Source of the DNA: Bacteroidales bacterium
Lineage (GTDB): Bacteria; Bacteroidota; Bacteroidia; Bacteroidales; UBA1715
Direction of reading: 5' to 3'
Length of the DNA stretch: 17,416 nucleotides
Assembly: GCA_031262005.1 (NCBI GenBank)
Contig: JAISIO010000134.1
Coordinates: forward strand, 1-17,416
The notes beneath the pieces are model-generated. The model ran no database searches. It saw nothing but the letters and a program-made list of their open reading frames with translations, and was not told the origin of the DNA. A program made the translations under genes and the position numbers. Shown piece after piece: positions 1 through 7,400 of this stretch (the first letter of the stretch is position 1; every line of letters begins with the position of its first letter).

Positions 1-701
1 TTTGCCTTTGCTTGATAGAGCAGCGAAACCACATCGTATTGCAATGCTCCTTGCATAGCACCTTGAAAATCAATGTAATGCAATGAGTTATTGTGTACCA
101 AAATATTGCGAGCCTGAAAATCGCGATACATACAATAGGAGCGAGGCGCACGTAGTAAAAAATTAATGAGTGTATTGCAATCATTTTCAAGCTGTTGATC
201 GCTACATTCAAGGGGAGTAAGTTTAAGATAATAGTATTTGAAATAATAAAAATCCCATTTCATGGCAACTTCGTCGAATTGCGGACGGTTGAAACAATGA
301 GAAAAGTCGAGATTGAGAGCACCTTGTATTTGAAATTTCTGTAAGTCCGTCAAGGCTTGTTGGTAAAGCGTTTCTACTTGTTCTTCATTGCACTGTTGTT
401 TGTAAGTCAGTAAATCGGTATCGCCAAAATCTTCTATAATGTAGAGCCATGGCTCGGGTTTTTCTTGTGCAAAAATGCGGGGAACGGGTAAGTGTGCTTG
501 TTTAAAATGACGGGCGAAATACAAAAATGCTCGATTTTCGTCAATATTGGTACCATTGCAGGCAATGTAGGTACCGGTTGAGGTAGTTACACGAAAATAT
601 TGCCGTGAAGAACCTGCTCCGGAAAGTTGTGTACACGAAACAAACTCGCCAAGTTCTTTGTTTTGTGGTAATAGGGATTGTATTTTTTCGGTTATATTCA
701 T
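1..701 (-). CDS. AmgK-like phosphotransferase (sugar/choline kinase fold), partial; probably the N-terminal half of a kinase-RapZ fusion
   Basis: Not complete: it begins at an ATG (699-701) and runs off the left edge, leaving 233 visible residues. It reads as an aminoglycoside/choline-kinase-fold phosphotransferase of the AmgK type (anomeric amino-sugar kinase used in peptidoglycan recycling). Visible signs are a nucleotide-loop-like LSGAGSSRQYFR (residues 26-37), the catalytic loop YRDFQARN (D194, N199) and the metal-binding IDFQG (D211), followed by QYDVVSLLYQAKA. The usual phosphate-binding lysine of aminoglycoside kinases is absent, the strand reading YIACNG instead. From general knowledge, Bacteroidales relatives often carry a C-terminal RapZ-like domain after this kinase; that half would lie outside the window, so the fusion is inference. 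It starts 12 bp after the pcm stop on the same strand, so it is probably the last gene of the siaC-MORN-pcm operon. The exact substrate is unknown. Confidence 0.85.
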   Translation of the reverse strand, partial: MNITEKIQSLLPQNKELGEFVSCTQLSGAGSSRQYFRVTTSTGTYIACNGTNIDENRAFLYFARHFKQAHLPVPRIFAQEKPEPWLYIIEDFGDTDLLTYKQQCNEEQVETLYQQALTDLQKFQIQGALNLDFSHCFNRPQFDEVAMKWDFYYFKYYYLKLTPLECSDQQLENDCNTLINFLLRAPRSYCMYRDFQARNILVHNNSLHYIDFQGAMQGALQYDVVSLLYQAKA

Positions 702-713
702 ACGGGTATTCCT

Positions 714-1358
714 TTATTCAATTCCTGCCAACATAGGCACAAAACTGCACGACCCAAAATCTCGCTGTTCAAATTCTGTTTCCGACAGTTTTTTTATTTG
801 TAACAGCACTTGTGTTTTACCTTCGCCAAGCGGAGCAACCATAATGCCGCCAACTTTGAGTTGATCAAGCAGGGTGCGAGGAATGTAGGGCGCAGCGGCG
901 GTAATTATAATTTTGTCGTAGGGTGCAAATGGCGGAAATCCTTTGAAGCCGTCGCCTAAGAATGTATCTATCGAAATATTGAGTGATTCCAGCAATGTCT
1001 TGGTTTTAAAGTATAGTTTTTTCTGACGTTCAATAGTGTAAACGCGTGCTCCTATTGCTCGCAGAATAGCTGCTTGATAACCGCTTCCGGTTCCTATTTC
1101 GAGTACTTTTTCTTGCGGTTTTAGTTCGAGTAATTGTGTTTGCAATGCCACTGTGTAGGGTTGCGAAATTGTTTGCCCTGCCTCAATTGGGTAAGCTTTG
1201 TCTTCGTAGGCAAATTGTTTTAAGGTGCTATCGGTGAAAAACAAATGGCGCGGAACGGTTGCCAAGGCTTTCACAAGAGCCCTATCGTGAATGCCTTTTT
1301 GTTGCAGGTGTGCAACAAGTTCATTGCGTTTTGCTTGAAATAATATTTCGGTACTCAT
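714..1358 (-). CDS. pcm: Protein-L-isoaspartate O-methyltransferase
   Basis: This enzyme methylates the abnormal isoaspartyl carboxyl groups that form when proteins age, using S-adenosylmethionine, and so starts their repair in the cytoplasm. The 214-residue length matches the bacterial family. Family marks are QTISQP (residues 62-67), the SAM-binding motif I VLEIGTGSGYQ (85-95), the post-strand acidic motif GDGFKG (135-140) and DKIIITAAAP (148-157). The start is an ATG at 1356-1358. It lies 21 bp downstream of the MORN-repeat gene and 12 bp upstream of the kinase gene, all on the minus strand, which suggests co-transcription. I see no separate promoter in front of it. Nothing in the sequence looks truncated or degenerate. 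Confidence 0.96.
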   Translation of the reverse strand: MSTEILFQAKRNELVAHLQQKGIHDRALVKALATVPRHLFFTDSTLKQFAYEDKAYPIEAGQTISQPYTVALQTQLLELKPQEKVLEIGTGSGYQAAILRAIGARVYTIERQKKLYFKTKTLLESLNISIDTFLGDGFKGFPPFAPYDKIIITAAAPYIPRTLLDQLKVGGIMVAPLGEGKTQVLLQIKKLSETEFEQRDFGSCSFVPMLAGIE

Positions 1359-1379
1359 AGAAAGTTTAACAATTGTACA

Positions 1380-1793
1380 TTATTTGAAAATTTCAAATTG
1401 AGGATTTTTTAAACGGGCACTGCTGTTGTTCCACAATTTTTGGTCTATATTTTGATTGGTTCGAAAAGTAACTTCCTTGGCAAGTGTGCCGTTTGTGTGC
1501 CAATAATAGCTGCTACCTTCTTTTTTGTTGTTTATGTAGGTGGTTTCGCGTTTTTTTACCCCTGTTGAGTACCAATAAGTCCACACGTTTTCTCGCTTCC
1601 CATTCTGTAGTTCGCCCACAAGTCCAATGCTTCCATTTTCATGTTTTTCGTATACTATGCCTGTGTATGGTTTTTCATTGAACATATATACATCGCCTAT
1701 TTTTTGCAGTGTGTGCAATTCAATTGTTTGATTCTGTGCATATAACGAACCTATACAACAAAGGTAAAAAATAGAGGAAAAAATATATTTCAT
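1380..1793 (-). CDS. Secreted MORN-repeat (YwqK-like) protein
   Basis: A 137-residue protein with an N-terminal signal peptide (hydrophobic residues 3-18, likely cleavage after LYA19) followed by about three short repeats of the MORN_2 type. Their pattern is G-x-x-x-x-Y-x-x-G/N-G, seen in KPYTGIVYEKHENG, NVWTYWYSTG and KEGSSYYWHTNG. Such proteins are common in Bacteroidota; databases often call them YwqK-family antitoxins, but nothing here shows a toxin partner, so that role should not be assumed. The ATG at 1791-1793 is preferred to an in-frame TTG six bases upstream because it begins directly at the signal peptide, MKYIF. It sits 19 bp after siaC and 21 bp before pcm on the same strand, so it is probably an operon member. 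It is likely periplasmic or outer-membrane associated. Function unknown. Confidence 0.8.
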   Translation of the reverse strand: MKYIFSSIFYLCCIGSLYAQNQTIELHTLQKIGDVYMFNEKPYTGIVYEKHENGSIGLVGELQNGKRENVWTYWYSTGVKKRETTYINNKKEGSSYYWHTNGTLAKEVTFRTNQNIDQKLWNNSSARLKNPQFEIFK

Positions 1794-1812
1794 AAACAAT
1801 AGGCACTAAGTG

Positions 1813-2199
1813 TTAGATTGCTTTGCTGTGTGCCGTCAAATGAAACGGTACATTTATAATGGATTCATAATTTTCTCCGGCTTCGAGCATATCTACATCA
1901 TCGGCGTTATAGAACCACTGTATGGAAACTTCGACATTGTTTTGTGCTATTGTTTCCAATTTTCTAAAAATGTGTAATATACATTTCGAGGAACTCGTAT
2001 TAAAATATTCCAAATCAATGTTCAATATGGTTTTTGGCTGTGGGCAAGCAGAATATTCTATAAGCCAATTGATAATAGGAAGATAAAAATCAGAAGCGTT
2101 GTCGAGAATAGACTTACCTTTAATAAGTAAAATACCGGTGTTGGCATTAAAGTTTATTGTGGGTATTTTTGAGGTTCCGCTTATTTCTAAATTTTCCAT
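1813..2199 (-). CDS. SiaC-family (DUF1987) regulatory phosphoprotein
   Basis: A 128-residue protein matching the SiaC/DUF1987 family along its whole length. In Pseudomonas, SiaC is phosphorylated by the kinase SiaB and dephosphorylated by the PP2C phosphatase SiaA, and its unphosphorylated form activates the diguanylate cyclase SiaD. Family marks are INFNANTGILLIKG (residues 15-28), the LEYFNTSSSKC motif (63-73) and DMLEAGENYES toward the end. With the ATG at 2197-2199 as start, the threonine of YFNTSS is residue 68, the same number as the phosphorylated threonine known in Pseudomonas SiaC. An in-frame TTG 21 bases upstream lies inside the candidate promoter and is rejected. No kinase, phosphatase or cyclase partner is present in the window, so the signal it carries cannot be named. 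It heads the run siaC, MORN, pcm, kinase. Confidence 0.88.
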   Translation of the reverse strand: MENLEISGTSKIPTINFNANTGILLIKGKSILDNASDFYLPIINWLIEYSACPQPKTILNIDLEYFNTSSSKCILHIFRKLETIAQNNVEVSIQWFYNADDVDMLEAGENYESIINVPFHLTAHSKAI

Positions 2200-2217
2200 A
2201 ACAGAGTGTTTTAAACA

Positions 2218-2248
2218 CAAAAGAAAGGATTTTTGGCGTAACGAACAA
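2218..2248 (-). promoter_or_regulatory. Candidate promoter of the siaC-MORN-pcm-kinase operon
   Basis: On the minus strand, a TTG (2246-2248) is separated by 20 bp from TTCTTTTG (2218-2225). This matches the Bacteroidota -33/-7 pattern (TTTG, about 19-20 bp, TAnnTTTG) with one mismatch in the -7 box. The -7 box ends 18 bp before the siaC ATG. It lies in the 109-bp gap after argS, so siaC may also be reached by read-through from argS. Confidence 0.35.
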
Positions 2249-2308
2249 GTGATTCAATACAGAAAACGTCGGTTTATGCCGAAAATCATAGTTATAAACA
2301 TAGTGGTT

Positions 2309-4105
2309 TTACATACGCTCAGGTACTTGTATTCCCAGCAGGTTCATAGCCGAAGCAATAACCGTAGCTGTTTGTTTGGCAAGAGCTAATCGTAGTAATT
2401 TTGTGTTTTCATTGGCTTCGTTCATTATAGAGTGTTCATGATAGAATTGATTGAACAATTTTACCAAATCGTACACATAATTGGCTATGTGCGATGGAGC
2501 GTGTTCTTCGCCGGCAAGTGCAATGATTTCTCCGTAGCGGGCAATTGATTTTATCAGCTCTATTTCGAGCGGTGCACATACTATGCGTGGCAAAGTAGCA
2601 GGAGCATACACACCCTGCTCGGCAGCTTTGCGCAACACCGAACATATCCGTGCATGAGTGTATTGAATGAATGGTCCGGTATTTCCATTGAAATCAATAG
2701 ATTCCTGTGGGTTAAAGAGCATTGTTTTACGTGGCTCGACTTTAAGAATAAAATATTTCAACGCAGCTTGCGCTATCATTTCGTGAATTTGGGCAGCTTC
2801 GGCAGTTGAAAGTCCGCCCAATTTGCCTAATTCTTGCGAAATTGCAATAGAATCTTGCAACATGGCTTCCATCAAATCGTCGGCATCTACAACAGTTCCT
2901 TCACGACTTTTCATTTTTCCGGCAGGCAATTCCACCATGCCGTACGACATGTGATAAATTTTATCTGCCCACGTATAGCCAAGTTTTTTGAGAATCAATG
3001 CCAGCACTTGAAAATGATAGTTTTGTTCGTTGCCCACCACGTAAATCAGTTCACGCATATCGCCAAATTCTTTGAACCGTTCGATTGCTGTGCCTATATC
3101 CTGTGTCATGTACACCGAAGTTCCGTCGGGGCGAAGTAGTAATTTGTGGTCTAAACCGTCGTCCGTCAAATCTGCCCATACCGAACCGTCGTCTTTTTTG
3201 TATAGTATGCCTTTTGCCAATCCGTCGAGCACCACTTGTTTGCCCAACAAATAGGTTTGCGATTCGTAGTACATTTTGTCGAACGACACGCCCATGCGAG
3301 AATATGTTTGAGCAAATCCATCATACACCCAATTGTTCATACGAGTCCACAAAGCAAGCGTTTCGGCATCGCCTTGTTCCCATTTTACAAGCATTTCGCG
3401 AGCTTGTTGCATAATGGGGGCAGTTTGTTTTGCTTCGTCTTCGCTCACGCCTTGTGCCATAAGCGTTTCCACTTCGGCTTTATATTGTTTGTCGAACGCA
3501 ACATAATATTTTCCCACCAAATGGTCGCCTTTCATGCCGCTTGATTGCGGAGTTTCGTCATTGCCGTATAATTTCCATGCAATCATTGATTTACAAATGT
3601 GAATGCCGCGGTCGTTTATCAAATTGGCTTTGATAACTCTATTACCGTTAGCCTCTAAAATTTGTGCAATGGCAAATCCCAATAAATTGTTGCGAACGTG
3701 TCCCAAGTGTAGTGGTTTGTTGGTGTTTGGCGACGAATATTCCACCATTACCGTAGGAGAATGTTCGGTTACGGTTTTTTTACCGTAATTGGAGCCTTGT
3801 TCGCTTGCGTTTTGCAATACGTCAATCCAATATTCGTGCGAAATAACAATATTCAAAAATCCTTTTATAACATTGTATGATGCTATTTCGCTCACTTTGC
3901 TTTGCACATATTCGCCAAGTTCGGCAGCGGTTTGTTCCGGCGATTTTTTTGAAAGTTTCAAAAACGGGAATACTACAATAGTTTTATCGCCGACAAATTC
4001 TTTGCGGGTTTCCTGTATTTGAATGCTTTGTGCGTCAATGCTTGCATTGTAAAGTTCAGCTACAGCCTGCTGTATGGTGGAGGTTAAAATAGATTCTATA
4101 TTCAT
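2309..4105 (-). CDS. argS: Arginine-tRNA ligase
   Basis: Class I aminoacyl-tRNA synthetase that charges tRNA-Arg with arginine in the cytoplasm using ATP. The 598-residue protein has the N-terminal Add-1 tRNA-binding domain (about 1-90), the PNTNKPLHLGHVRNN segment with the HIGH signature as HLGH (133-136), a Rossmann catalytic core, the KMSKS loop as KMKSREG (near 396-402), and a C-terminal DALR anticodon-binding helical domain ending in GIQVPERM. Length and order match Bacteroidota ArgS. The ATG at 4103-4105 (MNIESIL) is chosen because the reading frame upstream of it is unlike the family and lies over a -7 promoter box. It is divergent from the giant secreted-protein gene. The siaC operon follows on the same strand after 109 bp. 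No oddity seen. Confidence 0.98.
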   Translation of the reverse strand: MNIESILTSTIQQAVAELYNASIDAQSIQIQETRKEFVGDKTIVVFPFLKLSKKSPEQTAAELGEYVQSKVSEIASYNVIKGFLNIVISHEYWIDVLQNASEQGSNYGKKTVTEHSPTVMVEYSSPNTNKPLHLGHVRNNLLGFAIAQILEANGNRVIKANLINDRGIHICKSMIAWKLYGNDETPQSSGMKGDHLVGKYYVAFDKQYKAEVETLMAQGVSEDEAKQTAPIMQQAREMLVKWEQGDAETLALWTRMNNWVYDGFAQTYSRMGVSFDKMYYESQTYLLGKQVVLDGLAKGILYKKDDGSVWADLTDDGLDHKLLLRPDGTSVYMTQDIGTAIERFKEFGDMRELIYVVGNEQNYHFQVLALILKKLGYTWADKIYHMSYGMVELPAGKMKSREGTVVDADDLMEAMLQDSIAISQELGKLGGLSTAEAAQIHEMIAQAALKYFILKVEPRKTMLFNPQESIDFNGNTGPFIQYTHARICSVLRKAAEQGVYAPATLPRIVCAPLEIELIKSIARYGEIIALAGEEHAPSHIANYVYDLVKLFNQFYHEHSIMNEANENTKLLRLALAKQTATVIASAMNLLGIQVPERM

Positions 4106-4130
4106 TGTTGTATTGTTTTTATTGAGTTTG

Positions 4131-4138
4131 CAAAGATA
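4131..4138 (-). promoter_or_regulatory. argS promoter -7 element
   Basis: Read on the minus strand this is TATCTTTG, an exact match to the Bacteroidota -7 consensus TAnnTTTG, ending 25 bp before the argS ATG. I see no clear TTTG -33 element at the usual distance. Confidence 0.55.
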
Positions 4139-4244
4139 CACATTAATTGTAATGAATGAAGAAAAAATCCGATGCATATTTATTGTCGATTATACCTAAG
4201 CAAAGCCACGCTACTGTTGAGTTTTCAAAAAAATGTTATTGCCG

Positions 4245-4274
4245 ATTTTGGGAACACTCTCATTTTGGAACACT
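4245..4274. repeat. Tandem near-identical direct repeat ATTTTGG(G)AACACT
   Basis: ATTTTGGGAACACT (4245-4258) is followed by ATTTTGGAACACT (4262-4274), differing only by one G, with a 17-bp period. It lies between divergent genes and could be a pair of regulator half-sites or a local duplication. Confidence 0.5.
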
Positions 4275-4366
4275 TGCAACATGGTAGCCGAGATTATAGC
4301 CTCCGAAGCACTTTTTTTTGTGGGGTTTCTTTAAAAACAGTTGTCTACTTCCCTATATGGTTGCAT

Positions 4367-4392
4367 AACTATCTGCCATAACACAGATAGTT
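4367..4392. promoter_or_regulatory. Perfect 9-bp inverted repeat, candidate operator
   Basis: Left arm AACTATCTG (4367-4375) and right arm CAGATAGTT (4384-4392) are perfect reverse complements around an 8-base spacer. The site ends 55 bp upstream of the -7 box of the giant gene, where an activator could bind. It has low G+C and no long T-run directly after it, so a terminator is less likely. Confidence 0.4.
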
Positions 4393-4447
4393 TCACTCAA
4401 ATAAATAATTTTAGTAACAATTATCGGTGTACGTGCAACAAAAGGCT

Positions 4448-4455
4448 TATTTTTG
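4448..4455 (+). promoter_or_regulatory. Promoter -7 element of the giant secreted-protein gene
   Basis: TATTTTTG matches TAnnTTTG exactly and ends 35 bp before the ATG at 4491. No clear TTTG or TTG is seen at the -33 position, which would fit dependence on an activator. The box also overlaps a small AGGC...GCCT inverted repeat (4443-4458) followed by T residues. Confidence 0.45.
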
Positions 4456-4490
4456 CCTCTTTTTTTCGTAAAACTGATATAGAAAAAATA

Positions 4491-7400
4491 ATGATTATGA
4501 AAACAGTTCGTTTTATAGTACTTCTTGTGTTAAGTATTTTTGTGTTTACCGGCAATTCGTATTCGCAGAGTATGACCATTTCGGGTGGTGGCGAATATGG
4601 AATGGTAATTTGTAACAAAGGTCTTTTGTATGCTTGGGGCAATAATTTCAATAAAGCACTGGGGATAGACCCTGCCGAACCGGGAACAACTCCGAGTGCC
4701 GCTGTTGTAAAAAGTCCTCAAAAAGTAAAATTACCAACTCTGGCAAATGGTACGCCTATCACTATGCAACAAGTTGTTGCCGGTTCGGGAGCATTTAGTG
4801 TAGCCCTTTCGTGCAATGGTGTGGTGTATGCTTGGGGTGGCAATGAGAGTGGCGAATGTGGTCAAGGAACTACATCGACGGTGATACCCTTTCCTGTTCC
4901 GGTAAAAAAAGGAGCTGCTACAATTGGGTATAATGAAGATGGTACTCCGGGAGGACCTTATTTGGGAGGAGTGAAATATGTGGCAGCGGCAACTGCTTCG
5001 GCGTATGCAATTCTGGAAACCGGCGAAGTGCTTTCGTGGGGTAGCAATGCAAATGGAGATGGACTTGCAACCGGACAATTAGCAAATGGAACAATGACTT
5101 CTGCTTCCACGCCAACATACGTGTTGTCGGCAGCTGGAACTCGATTGACCGGCGTTACACACGTTTCGGGTGGCGACTACACTGTGTATTTTGTGGCAGG
5201 TGCTAATAATACGGTGTATTCGGCAGGAGACTGGATTGGGCGTTCGACACCTCCAACGGTTGGAACTGTTGCTCAAAATTATGCAGGTATTGTTCAAAAG
5301 AAAGTTGGCACTGTAATATCGAATTTAACTAATACTGTTATGACTGCTGCAGGCGATGTACACGGTGTTGCCGTAGATAAAGACGGTAATGTATTCGGTT
5401 GGGGAAATAACTATTGGGGCTGCTGTGCTGTGGGGGTTACTTCCGGTGATGTAGGGGGTGAAAAAAAATTACCGGCGGTGCCTGTAGCTGCCGGAGAATA
5501 CGAAAAAATATCGGATAATCGTTATTTGACCGATGTGGTAGAAGTTATCGGAGGACGCGGATACTCGGCGGCAGTTACCAAGGAAGGATATGTCCTATAT
5601 TGGGGAAATGCGTATAGTACAAACGCAGGTGATAATGGAGCCAATGGCGGACTTATTGGGAATCCTTCATTTGTAGGTGCAGAAGGTGATGGAGAACGAA
5701 ATACCTGTAAAGAAGGTCCACAATTCTTATTTTATTGTCCGAAAGATACGGTGAAAAATGCCGTACATATAGCTCGTGGTGATAATTTCGGGTTTATGGT
5801 GAATGACCAAGATGAATATTATGCGTGGGGAAAAAATGATGTAGGACAATTGGGAATAGGTACAAGTGGTGCTGCGAATAATAAACGATGTCTTTCGCCA
5901 ATGACCATTCCTTGCGAGGCTTCCGACCGAATTCCCGAAGCCTATATGCCGCCGGAAACAAAAAAATGTCTTGGCAATTTTATAGAACTACATTCAGGAT
6001 TTAATGTAGCTGCGAGTAAATTGGATAGATATAAATTTCGTTGGTATTATACACCGGAGGGTGGTACTGTGGAAACTCAACTTCCGGATAACACCAATGC
6101 AATAACTACCGACAAAACAGGTAAATACCGTGTGGAAATAGAATACGTGGGCGACAACATGAACTGTAATATGGCAACATTTGCCCAAGCCCAAACCATG
6201 CTGACAGATAAAGAAGTTCCTATTGATACATTGATTATAACCACCTGTGTGCCTCTCCCTGCCAACCCAATGGCTCCTGCGGCAAGCAATCAAGTGTGTT
6301 TTGCATTTAATTCAAAATATACCTTACAGGGAATTCCAAGTGAATTTGAAGTATACAAAACTCAAACAGGCGGAACAAAAACAAGTACTATTACCGTTCC
6401 GGAAACAGAAGTGCAAACTGATTTTTGCGTGCCGGGCAATACCGTGAATGTGGCAAAAGTAGGACTTGATACGCTTTATACAGTGTGGCTGCAAGATATT
6501 ACTCGTCGTGCAGGAACGGTATATGAAAATGCTGCGCCAACAAATACTGCAAATTCCGTGAATAGAAGCGGAGGACAATATTCTGCCGAAAAATTTGTAA
6601 TCAGCGGCGATATTGTATTGCAAGAATTGTCTATCAATATAAAAAATGAATGGAATCCGGCAAGTGGTTTTATAACTCCGCAAATTTATAAAATAGGAAC
6701 CGATAATAATGGTAACGATGCCTTAGGTGCGTTGGTTGCCAGTGGTGTACGCACCGCTGTTTCTACTGCGGGAGGTGCAAATAATCAACCTCCTAAAACA
6801 ATAACGCTGAGTTTTGGTAATTTACAACTAAGCGGCGATCCTGTGCGCGGAACTCGCTATATTTTGGTTTTAAAGCACGAAAGTGCCAATAATCTTGATA
6901 TTTTATATGTGCCGTTTGTGCCGGAAACCGATGACATTGACGGAACCGTATTGAATACTATTTCTGCACATCAACTCAATGGACTGGCAAATCTGCAACA
7001 GCTTGATAATGATAATAAACGAGTAGTGTTCAACTGGAAATTCGTAACATTACCTATGTACGACTGCGGACGCATACAATTAACTTCAAAATATTACTGT
7101 CCGCCGTGTACAAAACCTACAAAGGTTACCATTCTTTCCAATGACATGGACACCACTTTGTGTCCTGGTGGCGGTTTGGTGCTTACGAGCAACGACCAAG
7201 CAAATGCGTCCGATTTTGAATTTATATGGTACGAAAAAGGTGTTACCATGCCTTCAACAGGAAGCGCGGGCATTTCGGCGCAGCCAAAAACTATTGATTA
7301 TGCCGACTTAAATCCCGTAATCGGTAGTAGCACAGAATATATACTTTTGGTACGCGATAAAGCAAATCCTGATGCTGAGGCGTGTTATGTGCGCGACACA

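Larger units (their letters stand above)
4139..4447. other. Divergent intergenic control region between argS and the giant secreted-protein gene
   Basis: This gene-free stretch separates two opposing promoters. It holds a tandem near-repeat (4245-4274), a run of eight T (around 4311-4319) and a perfect inverted repeat (4367-4392). A short plus-strand reading frame (4172-4381, 69 residues) has no recognisable domain and no start context, and I do not regard it as a gene. The length and repeat content suggest regulator binding, most likely for the secreted-protein gene; that is inference. Confidence 0.5.

Noticed and set aside
1380..1793. Antitoxin of a toxin-antitoxin pair
   Set aside because: The YwqK-family label suggests it, but the protein has a signal peptide and no toxin-like gene is adjacent.
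4172..4381. 69-residue plus-strand ORF between argS and the giant gene
   Set aside because: No domain, no promoter or ribosome site of its own, overlaps the argS leader and the inverted repeat; composition looks non-coding.
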